Assembly (NCBI GenBank): GCA_003566215.1
Contig: PXEJ01000256.1
Span: 1 to 5,317 of the forward strand
DNA length: 5,317 bases
From: Cyanobacteria bacterium T3Sed10_376R1m
Lineage (GTDB): Bacteria; Cyanobacteriota; Cyanobacteriia; Cyanobacteriales; Cyanobacteriaceae
Direction: 5' to 3'
Both the position numbers and the translations under genes were made by a program. Shown here in pieces: positions 1-5,317 of the stretch. Every line of letters begins with the position of its first letter. The first letter of the stretch is position 1. The notes beneath the pieces were generated by a model that did no database searches, was not told the origin of the DNA, and was given only the letters and a program-made list of their open reading frames with translations.

Positions 1-1529
1 AATAAAGCTCGTGCGATCGCAATTCTTTGCTTTTGTCCTCCCGATAATAGCACACCGCGATCGCCTATTTCCGTTTCTAACTGTTTGGGTAATTCCATCA
101 CAAAATCATAAGCATTTGCTTGTTTAAGAGCATTAATTATGTCATCTTCATGAACATCCGTTAAGCCATAACAAATGTTATAACGTACACTTTTATTAAA
201 TAAAAACGTATCCTGACTAACCACCGCCATTTTATTTCTAATAGTTTTTAATTCATATTCCTGATAATCCATTCCATCAACTAAAATTTTACCCTCCACA
301 GGATCATAAAAACGTACAAACAAATCCCCTAGAGTAGATTTTCCCGAACCAGACGAACCAACTAAAGCTGTTACTTTTCCTCGAGGAATCGACAAATTAA
401 TATTTTTTAAAACTAATTTTTCATGACCCGGATAATGAAAACTAACATTATCAAAATAAAATTCTTTTTGTAAAGAAGAAAACTGAATATTTCCTTCACT
501 TAAAAATGGTTTATCATCTTTCTTTAAAAAAGCATCAACTACCTCCACACTACTTGATTTGTTTGCAAAGGAATTTCTTTTATTATCAATTTGAGCCACT
601 AAAGGTACAGCTCGAAACAAAACAACTAAGTAAGTAAGTAATAAGGGGACTAATGTATCAGCATCCTCTTGAAATATTATTTTCCCGATAATTACAATGC
701 CTAAGATAATGCAAATTCCGCCAATTTCATTGAGAGGTTGAATGAAAACACTGTTATATTCAACCCTTAATGCTGCCTCTTCTTTGGCATACATCAACTT
801 AATTAAATTATTATACTCTTCTTGCTCTTGACTAACGGATTTTACTAACCTAATCCCACTTAATGTTTCTACTAATTTTTGACTATAATCACGAGCAATT
901 TTTCTTTGTTTTCTACCTAATTCTTTAGACCTTTTAACAAATCTTTGGTTACTACGACTTAATAAAAATAATAAAAATCCAGTAATCAAAGTCAATTGCC
1001 AAGAAATTGTCACAAGTATGGCACTAAAAGTTAATAAATTAAAAGAAATACTTAGCATTCCAATGGCAGTATTAATAGAACCAGCAGTTCTACTAGATTC
1101 TGTCTCCAAATTACTCATTAATGTTCCAATTTTAGTTCGTTGAAAAAAATCTAAATCAACGGACATAACAATCTTAAATAAATCATCTCTAATGGTGTTA
1201 GCTAGTCTCCGACTTAACCATGAACTCGTTAATGTATTCAAAATATTGTTAACATTTTTGAGAATAATAATTAGAATAACGGTAGATAACATTAATGCTA
1301 TTCTTAAATTTCCAGAAAAAGCATCAAAAAAAGAAAAAGGTTTACTTAAAATTGCTGGAAAATTACTAATATCTAGGAAATTAGGATCTAAAATACTCAG
1401 AACAATAGGGATAATTAATGTAATTCCTATACTATTAAATACAGCCCCAGAGAACCCAAACAAGAGACTAATAATAACTAACCAACGAAAACGTAAAGCA
1501 TAGTTAAATAATATTTTATTCTGATTCAT
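1..1529 (-). CDS. ABC exporter half-transporter (membrane domain + ATPase), 3' end cut off by window edge
   Basis: Translating the minus strand from the ATG at 1529-1527 gives 509 uninterrupted codons that run off the left edge. The N-terminal part is an exporter-type membrane domain. Hydrophobic segments lie at about residues 14-45, 76-92, 155-176, 178-190, 268-286 and 292-312, with soluble coupling stretches between them. The ATPase domain follows: A-loop tyrosine Y366 in HYPG, Walker A GSSGSGKST at 391-399, Q-loop Q439 in VVSQD, and signature LSGGQ at 495-499 followed by KQRIAIARAL. Walker B, D-loop and H-loop should lie beyond the edge; roughly 70-100 residues are missing by comparison with the family. 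Such MsbA/HlyB-like proteins act as dimers in the inner membrane and export lipids, glycolipids, polysaccharide precursors or peptides. The glycosyltransferase 45 bp upstream favours a glycan or glycolipid substrate, perhaps as in cyanobacterial HepA-type exporters, but this is inference. No clear Shine-Dalgarno sequence precedes the ATG. The family call is firm; the substrate is unknown. Confidence 0.95.
   Translation of the reverse strand, partial: MNQNKILFNYALRFRWLVIISLLFGFSGAVFNSIGITLIIPIVLSILDPNFLDISNFPAILSKPFSFFDAFSGNLRIALMLSTVILIIILKNVNNILNTLTSSWLSRRLANTIRDDLFKIVMSVDLDFFQRTKIGTLMSNLETESSRTAGSINTAIGMLSISFNLLTFSAILVTISWQLTLITGFLLFLLSRSNQRFVKRSKELGRKQRKIARDYSQKLVETLSGIRLVKSVSQEQEEYNNLIKLMYAKEEAALRVEYNSVFIQPLNEIGGICIILGIVIIGKIIFQEDADTLVPLLLTYLVVLFRAVPLVAQIDNKRNSFANKSSSVEVVDAFLKKDDKPFLSEGNIQFSSLQKEFYFDNVSFHYPGHEKLVLKNINLSIPRGKVTALVGSSGSGKSTLGDLFVRFYDPVEGKILVDGMDYQEYELKTIRNKMAVVSQDTFLFNKSVRYNICYGLTDVHEDDIINALKQANAYDFVMELPKQLETEIGDRGVLLSGGQKQRIAIARAL
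13..20. repeat. HIP1 octamer GCGATCGC
   Basis: This HIP1 copy lies in the exporter gene and encodes part of RIAIAR right after the LSGGQ signature, where the octamer fits the codons for Ile-Ala. Confidence 0.95.
57..64. repeat. HIP1 octamer GCGATCGC
   Basis: This second HIP1 copy in the exporter gene lies only 36 bp from the first and encodes part of IGDRG, just before the ABC signature. Confidence 0.95.
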
Positions 1530-1574
1530 TTTAAAGATTGTATTTATTTTTTCTATGGTTCAAGTAAACTTTAA

Positions 1575-2780
1575 TTATATTTTTATAACCAAAGAGGTAA
1601 TTATTTTCTCTAGTATAAACATCATCTGTTCTAAACTAAAATATTTAAAATAACGTTCTCTTGCCTGTTGTCCCTTTTGTTGTGCCGTTTCATAGTTATC
1701 AAAAATATTGGTGATTGCCTGAGCAATATCCGAAGGAGATTGAGGATTAACCAAATAACCTGTATCTTTTAAGATTTCAGGAATATCTCCAACTTTTGTG
1801 GCTAAAATGGGTTTTGCCATTGCCATGGCATCAGTTAATTTTAAAGGAAATTGAGCGATGGTTTCTGGTGTATTGCGCTGAGGCACTACCATAATATCAG
1901 CACAAGAGATAATTTCGGGCATTAAATCAAAGGGTTGAGGTGGAAGGGAAATAATCCATTTTGACCACTTTTGTTGTAAATATCGATCATAATCATCATA
2001 GGGGCTTCCCCCCACAATTACTAATCTTAAATCCTCCCATTGCAAAATTTCCATTGCTTGTAAAACGTCTTCCACTCCTTTGTAGGGACGTGGTGCTCCG
2101 GGAAACATTAAAATTTTATACTCCTGTAGATTATACTTAATTCTGTTGGAAGTGCGATCGCACTTCTGAGGATCAAATAATTGTAAATCTTTCCCTTGGG
2201 GAATATATATCCCACCAAACTTATTCTGTAAAAAAGTATTATGGGTAGTAATTACATCAGCATAACTGGTGAATTTTTCTAACCAACGAAGATAGAGAGG
2301 ATGATCAGGAAACCTTAACGCACCATCCTCCTTAACAAGTTCACGGAGAAACTTAAGAGGTTTAAACCCATACTTCCAATCATCTCCCCCGTGCCAACTC
2401 ATTTCCCAATCATCAATATCTAAAATCAAAGGGCGACGGGAAGTTATTTTTTTTAGAATTGCTAATCCAAAACTGGTCGTTTTCAACTTCACAGCATAGA
2501 GAATATCCCCATCAATTTTACTTAGTAACTCCTTACTAGCACTAACCAATCCTGAGTGGTATTCACAGGGAATATAAACGATGGGAATATCTCCTGAAAA
2601 CTGGGGAGTTTCACCACTAAAACCTAAACCAAAAATTGTCACCTGATGTCCTAGTTTTTTCAAAGCCTGACCAAGGAGAAATGGTCTTACCGCTCCCCCC
2701 CAACGCCCTGAACCGGCAGAGGATAAATCACTGACAATGATTGATATTTTGAGGGAAGAAGTATTATTGTTAGTATTCAA
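1575..2780 (-). CDS. GT4-type (GT-B fold) glycosyltransferase, TTG start
   Basis: This is a complete 401-residue protein with a two-Rossmann GT-B layout. The N-terminal half has a strand, a glycine-rich loop (GRWGG, 25-29) and a helix ending in KKLGHQVTIFG (41-51), typical of the acceptor-binding domain. The C-terminal half resembles Pfam Glycos_transf_1: FPGAPRPYKG (226-235, with R231 and K234 where the donor phosphates are usually held), LRLVIVGG (251-258), SCADIMVVPQ (292-301) and FPLKLTDAMA (311-320). The usual EX7E region is altered: D317 replaces the second Glu, and A309 sits at the first Glu position. The likely start is TTG at 2780-2778. No in-frame ATG lies between it and an upstream TGA ten codons away, and AGGA lies 11 nt upstream. 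The enzyme should transfer a nucleotide-sugar-derived residue in cytoplasmic glycan or glycolipid synthesis; donor and acceptor cannot be told. It is probably co-transcribed with the ABC exporter gene 45 bp downstream. Confidence 0.93.
   Translation of the reverse strand: MNTNNNTSSLKISIIVSDLSSAGSGRWGGAVRPFLLGQALKKLGHQVTIFGLGFSGETPQFSGDIPIVYIPCEYHSGLVSASKELLSKIDGDILYAVKLKTTSFGLAILKKITSRRPLILDIDDWEMSWHGGDDWKYGFKPLKFLRELVKEDGALRFPDHPLYLRWLEKFTSYADVITTHNTFLQNKFGGIYIPQGKDLQLFDPQKCDRTSNRIKYNLQEYKILMFPGAPRPYKGVEDVLQAMEILQWEDLRLVIVGGSPYDDYDRYLQQKWSKWIISLPPQPFDLMPEIISCADIMVVPQRNTPETIAQFPLKLTDAMAMAKPILATKVGDIPEILKDTGYLVNPQSPSDIAQAITNIFDNYETAQQKGQQARERYFKYFSLEQMMFILEKIITSLVIKI
2149..2166. repeat. Extended HIP1: 18-bp perfect palindrome inside the glycosyltransferase gene
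   Basis: The HIP1 core at 2154-2161 is flanked by GAAGT and ACTTC, making an 18-bp perfect palindrome. It encodes residues around QKCDRTS (205-211), a variable-looking linker between the two Rossmann domains. Confidence 0.9.
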
Positions 2781-2846
2781 GATAGTTTCAGTCCTGGATA
2801 AGTTGATTCACTAGGATAACGGCAGCTTTGGTTTATTGTTTTTGTG

Positions 2847-2919
2847 AATATACTAACTTATACAATATTATTTAGGGAAAACCGCTACCCAAAGCAGTTG
2901 GGAATTGTATTAGTATATT
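2847..2919. repeat. Imperfect inverted repeat with inner hairpin in the divergent promoter region
   Basis: The left arm AATATACTAA (2847-2856) plus TACAAT (2861-2866) is exactly complementary to ATTGTA (2904-2909) plus TTAGTATATT (2910-2919). The only interruption is a 4-nt bulge, CTTA, in the left arm, giving 16 bp in all. Inside, CCCAA (2888-2892) and TTGGG (2898-2902) make a small hairpin with loop AGCAG. Each arm carries an outward-facing TATATT, so the two arms point -10-like hexamers toward the glycosyltransferase and gloB respectively. It could be a cruciform, an operator or a remnant of a small mobile repeat; none of these is proven. Confidence 0.6.
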
Positions 2920-2978
2920 GGTGTTTGCATAGTTTTGTTTTTATTATTTTATCAACATAATTTAGTTAATTTTACCTA

Positions 2979-2984
2979 TATACT
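2979..2984 (+). promoter_or_regulatory. Candidate -10 element of gloB (TATACT)
   Basis: TATACT matches the sigma-70 -10 consensus TATAAT at five of six positions and ends three bases before the first ATG of gloB. A start site about seven bases downstream would fall on or next to the tandem ATGs, giving a leaderless or nearly leaderless message, consistent with the missing Shine-Dalgarno sequence. No good -35 lies 16-18 bp upstream, so the call is tentative. Confidence 0.35.
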
Positions 2985-2987
2985 TTT

Positions 2988-3764
2988 ATGATGAACATAA
3001 TTAGAATACCCGTTTTAGAAGATAATTATATCTTTGTTTTACATGATCCTGATACAAATGAAGGGGCGGTGGTTGATCCGGCGGTGGCTAAACCTGTATT
3101 AGATTGTCTTGAGAGCTTGGGAGCAAAGCTAGTAGCCATTTTTAATACCCATCATCACCTTGACCATGTGGGAGGGAATAAAGAGTTAATAGAGGCTTTT
3201 CCCGATGCAGTGGTTTATGGTGGCAAAGAGGATAGGGGAAGAATACCACGACAACAGGTTTTTTTAGAAGAAGGAGATCAAGTAGAATTTTCTGGAAAGA
3301 AAGGAAAAGTTTTTTTTGTTCCGGGGCATACTAGAGCTCACATAGCTTATTATTTTGCTCCCACTAAGGATGATGATAAGGGCGATTTATTTTGCGGTGA
3401 TACTCTTTTTGCTGGGGGTTGTGGTCGATTATTTGAAGGAACTCCTGCCCAGATGGTAGATTCTTTAGATAAATTTAGGACTTTACCCGATGATACTAGG
3501 GTATGGTGTGCCCATGAATATACTTTGAGTAATTTAAAGTTCGCTATTACGGTGGATGGTAACAATTTATACCTTCTGGATCGTTATGAAGAGGTTAGAA
3601 TTGCCAGATCCCAAGATAAACCAACAATTCCTTCTTTGATAGGAATCGAAAAAAAGACTAATCCTTTTATGCGTTGGGATAGTGAATCGGTTAAATTAGC
3701 AATGGGTTTTGAACAACCTGAGCGAGTTTTTGCTAAATTACGGGGAATGAAAGACAATTTTTAA
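2988..3764 (+). CDS. gloB: Hydroxyacylglutathione hydrolase (glyoxalase II)
   Basis: This complete 258-residue protein has the normal length for glyoxalase II. It hydrolyses S-D-lactoylglutathione to D-lactate and glutathione, the second step of methylglyoxal detoxification in the cytosol. The metallo-beta-lactamase fold is clear. THHHLDH at 54-60 gives metal ligands H55, H57, D59 and H60; H114 lies in PGHT, D138 bridges in GDTLF, and H176 lies in AHEYT. The family-specific C-terminal part is intact and separates it from generic metallo-hydrolases: CGRLFEGT at 145-152, Y178, NPFMR at 225-229, and the glutathione-contacting R252 and K255 in the terminal RGMKDNF. Two ATG codons stand in tandem (2988 and 2991); the second gives MNIIRIPVLEDNYIF, which resembles other family N-termini equally well. 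There is no Shine-Dalgarno sequence. It is transcribed away from the glycosyltransferase and appears to be a single-gene unit. Confidence 0.97.
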   Translation: MMNIIRIPVLEDNYIFVLHDPDTNEGAVVDPAVAKPVLDCLESLGAKLVAIFNTHHHLDHVGGNKELIEAFPDAVVYGGKEDRGRIPRQQVFLEEGDQVEFSGKKGKVFFVPGHTRAHIAYYFAPTKDDDKGDLFCGDTLFAGGCGRLFEGTPAQMVDSLDKFRTLPDDTRVWCAHEYTLSNLKFAITVDGNNLYLLDRYEEVRIARSQDKPTIPSLIGIEKKTNPFMRWDSESVKLAMGFEQPERVFAKLRGMKDNF

Positions 3765-3793
3765 TTGACATTTGCTACTAGATAACTAACAAT
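3765..3793 (+). promoter_or_regulatory. Candidate promoter with consensus -35 (TTGACA) for the LCP gene
   Basis: TTGACA at 3765-3770 directly follows the gloB stop codon and matches the -35 consensus fully. The best -10 at a normal distance is TAACAA at 3787-3792 (16-bp spacer), which matches only three of six positions. If real, it would give an LCP leader of about 130 nt that carries the inverted repeats. TTGACA can occur by chance in AT-rich DNA. Confidence 0.3.
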
Positions 3794-3799
3794 TAGGTT

Positions 3800-3844
3800 T
3801 ATTTAGTTTTCATTAGAAATAGGTTTAATGTCTTAAACTAAATA
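3800..3844. repeat. Perfect 10-bp inverted repeat downstream of gloB
   Basis: TATTTAGTTT (3800-3809) and AAACTAAATA (3835-3844) are perfect reverse complements around a 25-nt loop. An overlapping alternative pairs TTAA+GACATT (3761-3764, 3767-3772) with AATGTC+TTAA (3827-3836), with two bulged T residues. The two pairings share bases 3835-3836 and part of the same loop, so they would compete in RNA. The octamer TAGGTTTA also occurs twice, at 3794-3801 and 3820-3827. The stems are AT-rich and weak, and no T-run follows directly, so a terminator role is unconvincing. Confidence 0.5.
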
Positions 3845-3861
3845 CTTGATTCCGTTTTTTG

Positions 3862-3873
3862 TCGATGTATCGA
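3862..3873. promoter_or_regulatory. Short palindrome TCGAT-GT-ATCGA, possible operator
   Basis: Two perfect 5-bp half-sites are separated by GT, 60 bp upstream of the LCP start codon. The symmetry and position would suit a dimeric regulator, but one copy of a short palindrome is weak evidence and I recognise no known regulator motif. Confidence 0.25.
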
Positions 3874-3921
3874 TAAATCAGAGGCAACATAAATTAAGTT
3901 TTATTATTTATCATTTTTTGT

Positions 3922-3926
3922 GGGGA
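3922..3926 (+). promoter_or_regulatory. Shine-Dalgarno-like GGGGA of the LCP gene
   Basis: This purine-rich pentamer stands six bases before the ATG at 3933, the expected spacing. It decides the start, since no in-frame ATG lies nearby upstream. Confidence 0.5.
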
Positions 3927-3932
3927 TTTCAA

Positions 3933-5317
3933 ATGTCAGTGAGTAAATTAAGATATCGTCCCGAAAATAGGGAGAAAAAAAAGCCTAAATCCCATAAACC
4001 TCCCTTTAAAGGTAATTGGCTATTGATGGGTTTTGGCCTCAGTGCGATCGCAACAGTATCTACCGCCATCGGTGCCTTGTTAGCCCTATCCTTTAGCCAA
4101 ACTCCCTTTAGTCAAGTAAGACTATCCCCCGAAGAAGAAGCCGTATTTAATCAAGAAGAAACTATCACCTACGGTAGTTTAAACATTCCCAACCTAAGTC
4201 GCCCCGTCAATATATTAGTATTAGGAGTTAAAGTTTTAACCTCCGATGTTCCTAACTATCAGGGAGAGGATTTAGGCTATCATGGCTTAGTCAACTCCTT
4301 TGAAGGGCGATCGGATAGTATGCTATTACTAAGATTTGATCCCAGAAAAAATGATGTTGTAGTTTTATCTATTCCCCGTGATACCAAAACCCTTGTCGAA
4401 GGAGTCGGAGTAACAAAAATTAATGATGCCAATGCTTATGGAGGATCAGCTTTAGCCGCAAAATCTGTAAGTAATCTCCTTGATGGTGTCACCATTGATC
4501 GTTATATTCGTATTAATGTCCAAGGGGTCGAGAAATTGATTGATGCTTTGGGAGGAGTAGATTATTACGTACCCAAAGACATGAAATATACTGATCACAG
4601 TCAAAGACTTTATATTGACCTCGAAGAAGGACAGCAATATTTAGACGGTCAAAAAGCCTTACAGTTTCTTCGATTCCGTTATGACGCTCTAGGAGATGTA
4701 GGCAGAGTTCAAAGACAACAGGCATTTATTCGTAGTTTAACCGAACAAGCTCTAACTCCTCGTACAGTGTTAAGGTTACCTGAAATTTTGGGCATTATCC
4801 GCTCCCATATTGATACTAATTTGGGTACAAATGAATTAATTGCCCTAGCGGCATTTGCTGGGCAAAAAAGCCGATCAGATTTTAAAATGGTCATGTTACC
4901 CGGAGACTTTAACCAACCAGAAGAAGGACAGTTAAGTTATTGGCTACCGAACTATAATCAAATTAATCAAGTTGTCGATCAGCATTTTAATACCAAACCT
5001 CGTTATTTAGCTACAGGTAATAGCGATAATCCTTCTTCTAACTTTTCCCCCCGTCGTGCGAGAATTGGTATTCAAACCCATGCAGATAACCCAGAAGCGG
5101 CTCAGAGTGTCATTAACCATTTACAAGAAGCTGGATATTCGAGAATTTTTTATAGTTCTATTCCTTATAACGAACCTATAAATCAAACTAGAATTATTGC
5201 TCAACAGGGGGATAGCACTGCTGCCTCTCTTATTAGGGTTGATTTGGGCTTGGGAGAGGTTTTAACGGAGAGCACGGGGGTTTTGAGTACTGATGTGACC
5301 ATTCAAGTGGGTAGGGA
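3933..5317 (+). CDS. LytR-CpsA-Psr (LCP) family cell-envelope protein with LytR_C domain, 3' end cut off
   Basis: The frame stays open for 461 codons from ATG 3933 to the right edge. A basic cytoplasmic tail (residues 1-28, rich in K and R) leads into one membrane anchor at about 29-55, and the rest should lie in the periplasm. The LCP catalytic domain spans about 90-270. Its motifs are NILVLG (93-98), GRSDSMLLLRFDP (125-137), SIPRDT (146-151, with R149 and D150), KINDANAYGG (162-171), LDGQKALQFLRFR (237-249) and the Arg-rich end GDVGRVQRQQ (254-263). A LytR_C-like module starts near residue 376 (RIGIQTHADNPEAAQ) and reaches the edge, so probably few codons are missing. LCP proteins transfer glycopolymers from polyprenyl-phosphate carriers to peptidoglycan or other acceptors; the cyanobacterial substrate is generally unclear. 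GGGGA at 3922-3926, six bases before the ATG, supports this start. The nearby glycosyltransferase and exporter fit an envelope role. Older annotation as a LytR transcriptional regulator would be misleading. Confidence 0.94.
   Translation, partial: MSVSKLRYRPENREKKKPKSHKPPFKGNWLLMGFGLSAIATVSTAIGALLALSFSQTPFSQVRLSPEEEAVFNQEETITYGSLNIPNLSRPVNILVLGVKVLTSDVPNYQGEDLGYHGLVNSFEGRSDSMLLLRFDPRKNDVVVLSIPRDTKTLVEGVGVTKINDANAYGGSALAAKSVSNLLDGVTIDRYIRINVQGVEKLIDALGGVDYYVPKDMKYTDHSQRLYIDLEEGQQYLDGQKALQFLRFRYDALGDVGRVQRQQAFIRSLTEQALTPRTVLRLPEILGIIRSHIDTNLGTNELIALAAFAGQKSRSDFKMVMLPGDFNQPEEGQLSYWLPNYNQINQVVDQHFNTKPRYLATGNSDNPSSNFSPRRARIGIQTHADNPEAAQSVINHLQEAGYSRIFYSSIPYNEPINQTRIIAQQGDSTAASLIRVDLGLGEVLTESTGVLSTDVTIQVGR
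4044..4051. repeat. HIP1 octamer GCGATCGC
   Basis: This HIP1 copy lies in the LCP gene and encodes Ala-Ile-Ala (38-40) within the membrane anchor. It is flanked by T and A, giving the common extended form TGCGATCGCA. Confidence 0.95.

Larger units (their letters stand above)
2781..2987. promoter_or_regulatory. Divergent intergenic region between glycosyltransferase and gloB
   Basis: This 207-bp AT-rich spacer separates the divergent start codons and must hold the promoters of both genes. I see no consensus -35/-10 pair for either direction. It contains the inverted repeat listed at 2847-2919 and a TATACT hexamer just before gloB. No coding frame in it is convincing. Confidence 0.6.
3765..3932. 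other. Spacer between gloB and the LCP gene
   Basis: This 168-bp AT-rich region has no convincing coding frame. It holds a consensus TTGACA right after the gloB stop, overlapping AT-rich inverted repeats (3761-3844), a short TCGAT/ATCGA palindrome and the LCP ribosome binding site. No GC-rich stem followed by a T-run, as in a classic intrinsic terminator, is visible. Confidence 0.6.

Noticed and set aside
1192..1503. Plus-strand open frame of 103 codons
   Set aside because: It lies antisense within the ABC exporter membrane domain, which has clear family motifs further along. The frame encodes a biased Ile/Lys/Asn-rich peptide with no recognisable motif.
2847..2919. The inverted repeat as a definite miniature transposable element
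   Set aside because: No clear target-site duplication flanks it (TTTGTG on the left, GGTGTT on the right), and copy number cannot be judged from one window.
2925..2954. TTGCAT with a downstream T/A-rich hexamer as the gloB promoter
   Set aside because: The possible -10 partners (TATTTT at 14 bp, TTATCA at 18 bp) are either badly spaced or poor matches.
3350..3565. Minus-strand open frame inside gloB
   Set aside because: It is antisense to the catalytic core of a well-supported gene and shows no motif of its own.
3855..3860. Run of six T residues as a gloB terminator
   Set aside because: The nearest stem ends at 3844, 10 bp earlier, and is AT-rich. This is not the stem-plus-T-run arrangement of an intrinsic terminator.
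4306..4313. GGCGATCG as a fifth HIP1 copy
   Set aside because: It differs from GCGATCGC at the 3' end (GCGATCGG), so it is only a near match.
4452..4894. Three overlapping minus-strand open frames inside the LCP gene
   Set aside because: They overlap each other and lie antisense to conserved LCP motifs, so they are shadows of that gene.

Overview
The window looks like a piece of chromosome from an AT-rich cyanobacterium. Four copies of the octamer GCGATCGC (HIP1, the highly iterated palindrome of cyanobacterial genomes) lie in 5.3 kb of otherwise A+T-rich DNA. The gene types also fit a cyanobacterium: a LytR-CpsA-Psr protein, a glyoxalase II and a polysaccharide-type glycosyltransferase with an ABC exporter. 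I cannot name the genus from the sequence; a unicellular, low-GC lineage is a guess.

Layout. Positions 1-1529 (minus strand) hold most of an ABC exporter half-transporter (membrane domain fused to ATPase), cut off by the left edge just after the LSGGQ signature. Positions 1575-2780 (minus) hold a complete GT4-type glycosyltransferase that starts with TTG. It lies 45 bp upstream of the exporter, so the two probably form an operon read right to left. Positions 2781-2987 are a divergent intergenic region with a long imperfect inverted repeat. Positions 2988-3764 (plus) hold a complete glyoxalase II (gloB). Positions 3765-3932 are an AT-rich spacer with several inverted repeats. Positions 3933-5317 (plus) hold an LCP-family cell-envelope protein, open at the right edge and probably nearly complete.

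How the genes fit together. The glycosyltransferase and exporter suggest assembly and export of a cell-surface glycan or glycolipid. The LCP protein belongs to a family that attaches glycopolymers to peptidoglycan, so three of the four genes have a cell-envelope theme. GloB is a stand-alone housekeeping detoxification enzyme (methylglyoxal pathway) and seems to be an unrelated neighbour.

No RNA gene, CRISPR array, insertion sequence, phage gene or defence system could be supported. I see no clearly undescribed system. The items most worth a second look are the two intergenic inverted-repeat structures, the near-leaderless gloB start, the altered EX7E region of the glycosyltransferase and an 18-bp extended HIP1 palindrome inside a coding region.
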